NCBI RefSeq assembly: GCF_037325665.1
Contig: NC_090253.1
Location: 37,953,222 to 38,017,221, forward strand
DNA from: Littorina saxatilis
Taxonomy: Eukaryota; Mollusca; Gastropoda; Littorinimorpha; Littorinidae
DNA length: 64,000 nucleotides
Direction: 5' to 3'
Of this stretch, positions 13,001 through 25,000 are shown piece by piece. The notes under the pieces are model-generated. The model was not told the DNA's origin, ran no database searches, and worked only from the letters and a program-made list of their open reading frames with translations. The position numbers and the translations under genes are program-made. Numbering within the stretch: position 1 is the stretch's first letter; every line of letters starts with the position of its first letter.

Positions 13001-16000
13001 GGACCGAACCACCCGAACACTTCTGTGGGTACGGATGGTTCGGTGCCGTACGGGACCTCCGGATGGTACGGGACCGGACCACAGGACCGGAACACCGGAC
13101 CACCCTATCGGATCGGTCCGGACCACCCGACCACCTCTGTTGGTCCGGATGGTCTGGCACCGAACCGGACCTACGGGTCCGGATGGTACGGTATGTCCAC
13201 GTCCGGACCGAGCCACCCGAACACTTCTGTGGGTACGGGTGGTTCGGTGCCGAACGGGACCTCCGGATGGTGCGGGACCGGACCGGACCTACGGGTCCGG
13301 ATGGTCCGGTACTGGACCGGTGGTCCGGTCCGGACCGGACCACCCGACCACCTCTGTTGGTCCGGATGGTCTGGCACCGGACCACCGGACTTACGGGTCC
13401 GGATGGTGCGGTGTGTCCACGTCCGGACCGAACCACCCGAACACTTCTGTGGGTACGGATGGTTCGGTGCCGAACGGGACCTCCGGATGGTACGGGACCG
13501 GACCGGAACACCGGACCGGAACACCGGACCACCCTACCGGACCGGTCCGGACCACCCGACCACCTCTGTTGGTCCGGATGGTCTGGCACCGAACCGGACC
13601 TACGGGTCCGGATGGTACGGTACGTCCACGCCCGGACCGAGCCACCCGAACACTTCTGTGCGTACGGATGGTTCGATGTCGTACAGGACCTCCGGATGGT
13701 ACCGGACCTACGGGTCCGGACCTACGGGTCCGGACCTACGGGTCCGGATGGCCCGGTGCCGGACCACCCGACCACCTCTGTTGGTCTGGATGGTCTGGCA
13801 CCGAACCGGACCATACCGGACCACGGGTCCGTATGGTACGGTATGTCCACGTCCGGACCTAACCACCCGAACACTTCTGTGGGTACGATGGTTCGGTGCC
13901 GAACGGGACCTCCGGATGGTCCGGCACCGGACCGGAACACCGGACCACCCTACCGGACCGGATCGGCACCCCCGACCGGACCGGACCATTTCTTTTCTGA
14001 TCAGACCCGATGGGTTCCTGTTCAGTCTATAAATGGCGGGGGTTCGTTGGCCGGGCTGACCCAACAGTCCCAGGGTTGTTGTTTTTCTCCCCCTTCGGCT
14101 GCTGGAGACGTTTCGTCTTTGGGGCAGGGGTCTTCGCGGCCTCTTGCTTCTGTGGGCGTTTCTTCACAGCCTGCTTCATCGCTTTCGGCTCTTCCCCCTC
14201 AAGCTCCCTACACTCCTGCTTTTGAGGAGTTGTCGGGAAGTGAAGAGGAGAGTGAGTCGGAGGACGATAGGGAGGAGGATCAGGGTCGCCCTGAGGTTAA
14301 CACTGATCCTCTACCCTTGCCGGTTTCTGATGGAACTTCCGAAGCTATGCTTCGTACTTTCCAACAGTACATGACAGACATCACGCGGCGTCTTGACGTC
14401 ACGGATGCCTCTCTTAAGCGTCTGTCGTCTAGTGTTGACACACAGGACCTGGACCCGGGGTCTGAGGACGAGAGGCAGGAGGCTCGTCCTCGCACAGCTA
14501 GAAGGACGTTTGAACAGTTTCAGGACGTCCTTCCCTGAGACGCCCTCTCGTCCTTTGAGTCCGCTTCGGCCCGGGCGTGGGAGGCTCACGCCGCGTCTGC
14601 CGGCGGCTCGTTTTATGAACGATCCGTCCGCCGGCAATTCGCGTTCCACCCTAGTCTTAGTGCCACGGTGGAAGCGGCAGCACATCGCCTGAGGAGTACA
14701 GATTCACGTGCAAACGCGACCTATGTTCCTCGGGAGGACGCGGGTTCAGTGCCATGCTTTCCTTTGGGAGGCGCACCTCCACTGTTTCCTCGTGTCCAAT
14801 CTGTTTCGTCCCTCCCTTTTCCCTTTGACTCTCGAACTCTCCCTTTCCAGACTTCGAGTGTTTAGGGTGGGGCTGACGGTGATGTGTTCGTTGGGGAGGT
14901 GCCTTCGGTCAAGAAGGTGGAACTGAGCTCTGCTTCGTTCCACAATCTTGAGGCCACCGTTTCTTCCACAGTCGAGGCCCAATCACAGGCCTTGACATGG
15001 ATGAGCACGCTGTCCACACTGTTGAACCCTCCCGATCGGGCAGAGTCCGTTTCCACTCGGGTCCTTGACACGGTTCGAGTGGATCGGGCTTTGCATGCCG
15101 TGCGATCGTGCGTGACGTCTGCGGCAGAATTGGCCATTGGAACACGGGTCCACTTTATTGGCCCTGTTCCGTGATCATTTTCTGCCTACTTCTATAGTGC
15201 CTCCGGATATGAGGAAGAGTCTGAGGAACACGTTTCCTCAGCCTTCTTCCCTCTTTCATCCGGACACTGTTCGTTCTGTGGTGGAGTCCACACGCCAGAG
15301 GAACACTGATTCTCTGATGGTTGGCCTCGCTGCTTCGGCGACGGCGGCGGGGAGTAAGAGAAGTGCTACAGTCACCTCCAGCTCCCAGCCTCAGAAGAAG
15401 AAGAAGAAGCCAGTTTCACTGCCTCCTTCTTCCTCCTCTTAGGCGCCTGTTGCGTTCCCAAGCAAGACGAAGGGTGCTCAGACAGGTAAGGGGAAGCACC
15501 ACCACCAGGGGGGGTGGTCGCAAGCCTGCGCCTGCCCGCCAGCAGAATTTTCAGTGAGTCCCGGCCCTACGTTGACGCCCCCTCAAGTTGCCCCTCTTTC
15601 GTCCGTCGGTTCCCTTTTTCGGGCCCGCGGCATGTGGGGCAGACTGGTCTCCAACCAGTTTTTCTTGAGGGTGGTGTGGTCGGGGTTTTCTCTACCGCTG
15701 TCGTCACAACCTCCATTGTCCGCTCTACCCTGGACGTTCCCCCCTCCTCGAGACCCTGCCAGATGGCAGGCTCTTCAGGACGAGGTGAACTCGTTGGTCG
15801 AGAAGAAGGCGGTCTACCCCCTTTCTCAGCCTTCTCGGGGGTTCTGCTCCCGCCTGTTCACCGTCCCCAAAAAGGACGGCCGGTTCAGGCCGGTGTTGGA
15901 CCTCTCCACCTTGAACTTGTACCTTCACAGGTGCAAGTTCAAGATGGAAACCCCTTCGTCGGTCCGGTTGGTCATCCGGCCAAACGTTTGGGCCATGTCT

Positions 16001-19000
16001 GGGACCTCCAGGATGCTTACTTCCACATCCTGGTGGCCCCGGGGTACCGACATCTGCTCCGGTTCGTTTGGGAGGGCACAGTGTTCGAGTTTCGGGCCCT
16101 CCCATTCGGCCTGTCCTTGGCCCCTCTGATTTTCAACGGGGACAACAACACCACATGCTTAGCTTACCTTCGCCACCAGGGGGGCACCAATTCTCGGTCC
16201 CTCTCCCTGTTGGCGGAGGAGATTCTGCTCTGGTGCCAGACCAATCAGGTCCGGATGTCAGTCCAGTTCGTTCCGGGGAAAATGAACGCCCTGGCCGACA
16301 TTCTCAGTCGGGGCGATCAGGTTCTCTCCACAGAATGGACCATCGCTCACAACGTTCTACAGCGTCTGTGGGCAAGGTGGGACCGTCCTCTGATCGATCG
16401 GTTCGCAACTCGATTCAGCGCTCGGCTTCCCAGGTACGTCAGCCCCTTTCGAGACATGAATGCGTTCCACTTGGACGCATTCACTCTCTTGTGGAGGCTC
16501 CTCGATGCTTACGCCTATCCCCCGACATCTCTGATTCCGAGGGTGCTGGCAAAATATCTGCAGGAACGACCAAGACTGATTTTGGTCGCGCCTTACTGGC
16601 CAACAGCTCCGTGGTTTCCAGATCTTCGCGGTCTCACCCACGTAGACCCTCTACCTCTGGATCTGGACGGGGGAGGTCTGCTCCAGCCTCGATCATGCCT
16701 CCCTCATCCACGTCCAGAGAGTCTGTGCTTGACCGCATGGCTCTTGTGCGCTCCAAACTGCTTGCACTAGGATTGCACAAGAGTTCAGTAGAGTTTTCCT
16801 TGAACGCTAAGAGGCGATCAACTAATCAGCTCTACGACTTACGCTGGAGAGCTTGGGCCACCTTCGCCTTGTCCAAGGGGATAAAGCCGCTTTATCCCTC
16901 AACACAGGACTTGGCCAACTTCCTGGTGGAAGTGTATCAAAAGAAGAGTCTTTCTTCTAAGACTCTTCTTGGATACAGATCTGCCATCGCTTCCACGATT
17001 GCGGCCGCTACTGGTCGCAGATCTGAACACTTGATCAGGTCCTCCCTCATCGCTAATGTCCTTTCGGGTATTAGCAATGCAGCGGTGTCTAAACCTCGGG
17101 TTTCATTTCCCAAGGGGGATGTCTTTCTGGTCCTCAAACTCCTGCGTAGCAATGAGTTTGAACCCCTGGCAGGCATCAGTATCAAGTTGCTGATTTTTAA
17201 GACTAATTGTTCCTCATCGCTTTAGCCACTTGCCGTAGACTCAGTGGTATTCAAGCTTTGAGTGGCCTGGACTTTGACATTGAGTTCACCACACAGCAGT
17301 GGTTGCCAGCATGGTCACGTCAGTCTAAGGTATGTTTCTTGGGTATATTTTCTTTTACGGTAGTACTGTTCGAAAATTGCCTGGGTATCTTAATCCTTGG
17401 ATTTAAGTGATTTTGATTAAGGAGTTTAATACTCTACATATCACCCTCACACCACTCTGGTATTCTGTGCAAGAATAGTACTGTCGAGGTAAGTGTTATA
17501 TTGACTGTAAGGCTTCTTTTTAAGCCTACTGTCTATATGATACTTACCGAGACAGTACTATTAGAGTTTCCCTCCCGCCTCCCCTCTTGATATGTTATGG
17601 GCTTTTTGAGGGTCTGCAGCTCATAAAGAAAGAGGACGCGCCACCTACATCCTGTAAGGGGGAAGCACTCGGACAGTGCTTGGGATCCACGGTGGCGCAT
17701 GGTTATGGGAGATAATTGTACCCACTCAGCGTTTTGTCCAATTTTTTCGGCCTATAATAGATAATGTGCAAGAATAGTACTGTCTCGGTAAGTATCATAT
17801 AGACAGTAGGCTTAAAAAGAAGCCTTACAGTTTAGTCTATAAATGGCGGGGGTTCGTTGGCTGGGCTGACCCAACAGTCGCAGGGTTGTTGTTTTTCTCC
17901 CCCTACGGCTGCTGGAGACGTTTCGTCTTTGGGGCAGGGGTCTTCGCGGCCTCTTGCTTCTGTGGGCGTTTCTTCACAGCCTGCTTCATCGCTTTCGGCT
18001 CTTCCCCCTCAAGCTCCCTACACTCCTGCTTTTGAGGAGTTGTCGGGAAGTGAAGAGGAGAGTGAGTCGGAGGACGATAGGGAGGAGGATCAGGGTCGCC
18101 CTGAGGTTAACACTGAACCTCTACCCTTGCCGGTTTCTGATGGAACTTCCGAAGCTATGCTTCGTACTTTCCAACAGTACATGACAGACATCACGCGGCG
18201 TCTTGACGTCACGGATGCCTCTCTTAAGCGTCTGTCGTCTAGTGTTGACACACAGGACGTGGACCCGGGGTCTGAGGACGAGAGGCAGGAGGCTCGTCCT
18301 CGCACAGCTAGAAGGACGTTTGAACAGTTTCAGGACGTCCTTCCCTGAGACGCCCTCTCGTCCTTTGAGTCCGCTTCGGCCCGGGCGCGGGAGGCTCACG
18401 CCGCGTCTGCCGGCGGCTCGTTTTATGAACGATCCGGCCGCCGGCAATTCGCGTTCCACCCTAGTCTAAGTGCCACGGTGGAAGCGGCAGCACATCGCCT
18501 GAGGAGTACAGATTCACGTGCAAACGCGACCTATGTTCCTCGGGAGGACGCGGGTTCAGTGCCATGCTTTCCTTCGGGAGGCGCACCTCCACTGTTTCCT
18601 CGTGTCCAATCTGTTTCGTCCCTCCCTTTTCCCTTTGACTCTCGAACTCTCCCTTTCCAGACTTCGAGTGTTTAGGGTGGGGCTGACGGTGATGTGTTCG
18701 TTGGGGAGGTGCCTTCGGTCAAGAAGGTGGAACTGAGCTCTGCTTCGTTCCACAATCTTGAGGCCACCGTTTCTTCCACAGTCGAGGCCCAATCACAGGC
18801 CTTGACATGGATGAGCACGCTGTCCACACTGTTGGACCCTCCCGATCGGGCAGAGTCCGATTCCACTCGGGTCCTTGACACGGTTCGAGTGGATCGGGCT
18901 TTGCATGCCGTGCGATCGTGCGTGACGTCTGCGGCAGAATTGGCCATTGGAACACGGGTCCACTTTATTGGCCCTGTTCCGTGATCATTTTCTGCCCACT

Positions 19001-22000
19001 TCTATAGTGCCTCCGGATATGAGGAAGAGTCTGAGGAACACGTTTCCTCAGCCTTCTTCCCTCTTTCATCCGGACACTGTTCGTTCTGTGGTGGAGTCCA
19101 CACGCCAGAGGAACACTGATTCTCTGATGGTTGGCCTCGCTGCTTCGGCGACGGCGGCGGGGAGTAAGAGAAGTGCTACAGTCACCTCCAGCTCCCAGCC
19201 TCAGAAGAAGAAGAAGAAGCCAGTTTCACTGCCTCCTTCTTCCTCCTCTTAGGCGCCTGTTGCGTTCCCAAGCTAGACGAAGGGTGCTCAGACAGGTAAG
19301 GGGAAGCAGCACCACCAGGGGGGGTGGTCGCAAGCCTGCGCCTGCCCGCCAGTAGAATTTTCAGTGAGTCCCGGCCCTACGTTGACGCCCCCTCAAGTTG
19401 CCCCTCTTTCGTCCGTCGGTTCCCTTTTTTCGGGCCCGCGGCATGTGGGGCAGACTGGTCTCCAACCAGTTTTTCTTGAGGGTGGTGTGGTCGGGGTTTT
19501 CTCTACCGCTGTCGTCACAACCTCCATTGTCCGCTCTACCTTGGACGTTCCCCCCTCCTCGAGAGCCTGCCAGATGGCAGGCTCTTCAGGACGAGGTGAA
19601 CTCGTTGGTCGAGAAGAAGGCGGTCTACCCCCTTTCTCAGCCTTCTCTGGGGTTCTGCTCCCGCCTGTTCACCGTCCCCAAAAAGGACGGCCGGTTCAGG
19701 CCGGTGTTGGACCTCTCCACCTTGAGCTTGTACCTTCACAGGTGCAAGTTCAAGATGGAAACCCCTTCGTCGGTCCGGTTGGTCATCCGGCCAAACGATT
19801 GGGCCATGTCTGGGACCTCCAGGATGCTTACTTCCACATCCTGGTGGCCCCGGGGTACCGACATCTGCTCCGGTTCGTTTGGGAGGGCACGGTGTTCGAG
19901 TTTCGGGCCCTCCCATTCGGCCTGTCCTTGGCCCCTCTGATTTTCAACGGGGACAACAACACCACATGCTTAGCTTACCTTCGCCACCAGGGGGGCACCA
20001 ATTCTCGGTCCCTCTCCCTGTTGGCGGAGGAGATTCTGCTCTGGTGCCAGACCAATCAGGTCCGGATGTCAGTCCAGTTCGTTCCGGGGAAACTGAACGC
20101 CCTGGCCGACATTCTCAGTCGGGGCGATCAGGTTCTCTCCACAGAATGGACCATCGCTCACAACGTTCTACAGCGTCTGTGGGCAAGGTGGGACCGTCCT
20201 CTGATCGATCTGTTCGTAACTCGATTCAGCGCTCGGCTTCCCAGGTACGTCAGCCCCTTTCGAGACATGAATGCGTTCCACTTGGACGCATTCACTCTCT
20301 TGTGGAGGCTCCTCGATGCTTACGCCTATCCCCCGACATCTCTGATTCCGAGGGTGCTGGCAAAATATCTGCAGGAACGACCAAGACTGATTTTGGTCGC
20401 GCCTTACTGGCCAACAGCTCCGTGGTTTCCAGATCTTCGCGGTCTCACCCACGTAGACCCTCTACCTCTGGATCTGGACGGGGGAGGTCTGCTCCAGCCT
20501 CGATCATGCCTCCCTCATCCACGTCCAGAGAGTCTGTGCTTGACCGCATGGCTCTTGTGCGCTCCAAACTGCTTGCACTAGGATTGCACAAGAGTTCAGT
20601 AGAGTTTTCCTTGAACGCTAAGAGGCGATCAACTAATCAGCTCTACGACTTACGCTGGAGAGCTTGGGCCACCTTCGCCTTGTCCAAGGGGATAAAGCCG
20701 CTTTATCCCTCAACACAGGACTTGGCCAACTTCCTGGTGGAAGTGTATCAAAAGAAGAGTCTTTCTTCTAAGACTCTTCTTGGATACAGATCTGCCATCG
20801 CTTCCACGATTGCGGCCGCTACTGGTCGCAGAACTGAACACTTGATCAGGTCCTCCCTCATCGCTAATGTCCTTTCGGGTATTAGCAATGCAGCGGTGTC
20901 TAAACCTCGGGTTTCATTTCCCAAGGGGGATGTCTTTCTGGTCCTCAAACTCCTGCGTAGCAATGAGTTTGAACCCCTGGCAGGCATCAGTATCAAGTTG
21001 CTGATTTTTAAGACTAATTGTTCCTCATCGCTTTAGCCACTTGCCGTAGACTCAGTGGTATTCAAGCTTTGAGTGGCCTGGACTTTGACATTGAGTTCAC
21101 CACACAGCAGTGGTTGCTAGCATGGTCACGTCAGTCTAAGGTATGTTTCTTGGGTATATTTTCTTTTACGGTAGTACTGTTCGAAAATTGCCTGGGTATC
21201 TTAATCCTTGGATTTAAGTGATTTTGATTAAGGAGTTTAATACTCTACATATCACCCTCACACCACTCTGGTATTCTGTGCAAGAATAGTACTGTCGAGG
21301 TAAGTGTTATATTGACTGTAAGGCTTCTTTTTAAGCCTACTGTCTATATGATACTTACCGAGACAGTACTATTAGAGTTTCCCTCCCGCCTCCCCTCTTG
21401 ATATGTTATGGGCTTTTTGAGGGTCTGCAGCTCATAAAGAAAGAGGACGCGCCACCTACATCCTGTAAGGGGGAAGCACTCGGACAGTGCTTGGGATCCA
21501 CGGTGGCGCATGGTTATGGGAGATAATTGTACCCACTCAGCGTTTTGTCCAATTTTTTCGGCCTATAATAGATAATGTGCAAGAATAGTACTGTCTCGGT
21601 AAGTATCATATAGACAGTAGGCTTAAAAAGAAGCCTTACAATTATGAGAAAATCAGGTCTTATACAAGAGAGAATCTTAAAATGGAGTAAATGAACAGAG
21701 TTAATGAATAAAGCATCTGAAGAAAGAAGGTCAGTGTTTCTGTTATTTCATATTAAATCACGGTCTTAAAAAGGAGGACGTTTAAATTGGGGGGGGGTCT
21801 TCTTATACGGGGGGTTTCACTGTATTTCAATACACTTGTTCAAGTTTAGTGACTCCCTCACAATTGTTCTGACTGTATCAGGGCTGTCAAAGTGGGTGCG
21901 TCAGAAGCTGCGAGTTCATCACAGCTGTACCTCCATGCTGGAATCTCTGTCCGACTTCACCAAGACCAGACTGGAGGCAGAGAAACTTGATGAAAGGTGA

Positions 22001-25000
22001 ACATTTGGTCTGTTATCTCTATGCATGTTTACTTTTGCATGTTGTTGTCTGACAGTCAGTCTGTATGTTCACATTGCTAGGCATCGGTTAAGTTTCTTTG
22101 CAATAACGCGATTTATCCTTGTGTTAGGTTCATGGTCCCACTGAATGAATCCCAAAGGGTCATTCTCCTTTCAGTATGTGAAGTCACTTCCAGGGTGTTA
22201 ATTCGAGACTACGCCAGTTTATGTCTTGTCTGCCTACGGATATACTGAGTCAACAATTCATCAGATCCATGAACTATCCCTGTTTATCTGGCTTTCACTT
22301 TGTTCTTTCCCCCTATATTTTTGCCTAAGTGTACACTTGTCATATATAGAGGGTTGTTCACTGCTCACAAACATTTTCGCTTCTATTTCCTGCTGAAAAA
22401 ATTTACTTTTATAGTGTGGGTATCCTTCAATCTCAGAGAATCTCTGATGAAAGTTGGTATTGTCATCAAAAATATTAAGTAACTTAGTGCTCAGGGGACA
22501 GTGGTATCCATTTCTGACTTTTAATCATCTGTGTGTGTGTGTCTGTGCTTGTGTGTGTGTGTATGTGTGTGTGTGTGTGTGTGTTCATGTGCATGTGTGC
22601 GTGCGTGTGACTGTGTGTGTGCATGTCTGTGTCTGTGTTTGCAGCATGAACAGCTCACAGATTCCATCCACTCCATTGACGCCCGCATCTCAGACCACCA
22701 CCACCACCACCGCTCTGTCACCACCCACACCACTCTCCACCACCCACACTACCACTGCAGACTCCCGCACTCCCCTGCATGATGTCAGCAACGTGGCGAC
22801 ACCGTCCGTCAGTGGCACACCTCGCGTCACCCCTGCCACTGTCACCAAAGATGACATTCATCACGGCAAGCTTTTGTTCCCGCCAAGGAATGACTCAGCC
22901 GAGACAGCGAAGAGTGACGATGACGTGATCGTCACAGGGGTGTCAGGGCCGGGGAGTGGCGGGAAAACAGAGATGTCGTCTATCGGTACAAAGTCTGGAA
23001 TCAAGGACCTCACCCCAGCTACAAACCCACCCACCCTTAATGACCAGGATGCAGTGAAACTGGTCTCTCAAGCATCTGATAATGCTTTGAACAAGGTGAA
23101 AAAGCTCCTTCAGACGAGACAAGGTCAGAGTCTGTCTTCCTCTACGCCCGTACCATTGCTTCCAGGGTCTGTCGCTCAGTCAAGCATGCAGCCAGCATCG
23201 GGACAAACCACCATCCCATCCGTACACCTTCCCGTTCTCCCGGGGGTTCAAGTTTCCCAAGGTCAGGGTCTCCCCGTTCTCTTTGCACCAGCCGTTTCCA
23301 CGGGAACAGTAGCAGGTCTTCGACCCACAACACAGCCTAGTATAATGACTGCCGTTTCAAAGCTTGCACAAGCAGCCAACATGGCGAAAGCAAAACCCTT
23401 GCAGAAGAAAGCCTCGGCTCCTGCTCTCCCCGATCAAGCCTTGGCTTTAATGTTTGGCTGTGCTGGTGTGGAGCAGAAGATGGTTTTGCCCACTGCCAGT
23501 GCTGGGAAGTCTGCTTCAGTATCGTCTGCTTATCCTGCTGCTGTTGCTGCCACAGGCTTGAGAAGTCCTCTGTCCGCTGGGAATGCTGCACAAACTGCTT
23601 CCACTTCTCTGTCAGGTTAGTCTTAGTATGGTGAATTTTGTTTTGGGTCGACGGGCGCAGTGGCCTAGTGGATAAGACATGGGGGTAAAATCAGTCATAC
23701 ACATAAAAATCCCGTGGGAGTTTCAGCCCATGAACAAAGAAGAAATTTTGGGTAACTCCTCTGACCGGACGGAAAAGGGAATGCAGACACAAATACTTGT
23801 ATTCAGATGTTAGAACTCGGGGCTGTTTCTGAAATGTTTATTCTGGTCTCAAATGCAAAATGATTGCTATGCTGAATCAATTGATTTGAAGATAGGGTTA
23901 TGGATGTGGGGGGTGGGGGTGAGGGTTGTCAGGAAGGAAGAACAGATGATCGATTAGTGTGTGTGTTCCAGACTGATATCTCTTTCGTTTGTTTCAGGTG
24001 AGCCGTCACAAATGAAGACCACAAGCATGATGTATCTGCCCCTCCTGGACCCCAGCATGAAGGCCACCTTGATCAAACTCCCTGTAGCGTCTCCGACCCA
24101 GACTCTGCTCAAGCTGGACCCTCAGTTCAGCAAGGCAGTGGGTGTAGAAATTCTGACCGTTCCAGCCGGCATCCGACACATCGTCATGGCCAAAACCCTG
24201 GAAGAGGCCACCAACCTGTTTGAACGAACATTACGTATGAACGATGTGTCTCCAAAACCTGGTGCAGCCAAACCTGCAATGAAAAGTTTGCTCGCGGGAA
24301 ATGTGAGTGCGGCTCAGAGTGGGAATGCTTCAAAGCCCAGCTCTGCTGCTCAGAGTGTGAATGCTACAAAGCCCAGCTCTGCTGCACAGAGTTTGCTAGC
24401 TTCAAAGGCAGCGGCTTTTCCCCAAGGAAGTTCCAATGCAGTTACATCTGCCAGGGTCACCGCCGCTCAGCAGAAGGATACGTCTGATGCAGGGAGTAAC
24501 GCTCTGGCAAAGAAGTCAGCAACTGTCTCTCCTTCAGTTCAGCAAACTAAAGCTGTTGGTCAGAACAACTCACAGGCATCAGACATCACCACATCCCCTT
24601 CCCTGTTTGGCGGCTCACCTACATCACAGTCCCCTGCTGGTGGCACAACTTCCTCGATCAAACCCAAGCCTTCCCCCAGATCAACCGCCTTCAGAATCCC
24701 CAGCCCGTCTAAAATGAGAACTCGCGCCGGCACTAACTCACCAGCAAGCACTACTGCAAGAAAAAACGGCAGTCCTACTGTGGTTTCCCCTTCACCAGAC
24801 ATGTCTTGTGGGGCGAACGCTACCAGGAAAACTTCTGACAGTGCTCAAGAATGCAAGAGACAGGTGGAGGGAAATCTGGAAGAGGGCGGAGTAAAAACTT
24901 TAATGAGGAAACGACTCTTCAGAAACACCCCCAGCAAAGGGGCGAAACCTGGAAGCAGCTCAACAAACCCTGGTCAAGCATTGTTCTCTGAAGTGACGAG

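Larger units (their letters stand above)
10727..17829 (+). mobile_element. Inner DIRS-like tyrosine-recombinase retroelement (fossil)
   Basis: A 7.1-kb copy with both termini and all the parts of the outer one, inserted between the outer copy's array and second gag-like stretch. Its own uninterrupted sequence at 14010-14030 shows the empty target. The left junction is ...GGTTCCT then GTCAATAT; the right is CCTTACA then GTTTAGTC. No target duplication is seen beyond the dinucleotide GT present at each junction, as expected when a circle recombines through a short shared core. Broken, several breaks, recent. Confidence 0.88.
7493..21640 (+). mobile_element. Outer DIRS-like tyrosine-recombinase retroelement (fossil), split by a sister copy
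   Basis: The element consists of 7493-10726 plus 17830-21640, about 7.05 kb once the inner copy is set aside. Order of parts: left inverted terminal repeat; Ser/Pro-rich gag-like stretch with hairpins; 5S rRNA-like unit; GGTCCGG array; second gag-like stretch; reverse transcriptase/RNase H-like and tyrosine-recombinase-like stretches; internal complementary region; right inverted terminal repeat. This layout is diagnostic of DIRS-type elements. It is broken, with several breaks in its coding parts, and looks non-autonomous. Near-identity to the inner copy (a few differences per kb) makes it young. It interrupts a MITE in a BRIP1 intron, in sense orientation. Confidence 0.88.
7463..21822. mobile_element. 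CAGTGGAACCCCCC-type MITE split by the DIRS-like pair
   Basis: The left part (7463-7492) starts CAGTGGAACCCCC after TA. The right part (21641-21822) ends GGGGGTTTCACTG before TA. Together they match the unsplit family member at 40886, whose sequence runs through the same point without the insert. The retroelement pair therefore landed inside this MITE. Confidence 0.8.

Noticed and set aside
9088-14538. Very long open frames (about 490-574 codons) over the GGTCCGG arrays
   Set aside because: Frames are open on both strands and in several phases because the repeat words contain almost no stop codons. Products are low-complexity and match no family. I treat the arrays as repeats.
7493-21640. The A-A-B-B order as a plain assembly duplication
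   Set aside because: Both extra junctions fall exactly at element termini, and the inner copy supplies the empty site. A nested insertion explains this without error. Long reads could still overturn it.
22454-22640. Coding start upstream of the large BRIP1 exon
   Set aside because: The frame runs through a TG microsatellite and intron. An acceptor at 22644 with the correct phase places the exon start at 22645.
24590-24640. BRCA1-binding SPxF motif in the BRIP1 tail
   Set aside because: The closest match is TSPSLF, with one residue too many; human has TSPTF. The evidence is too weak to claim.
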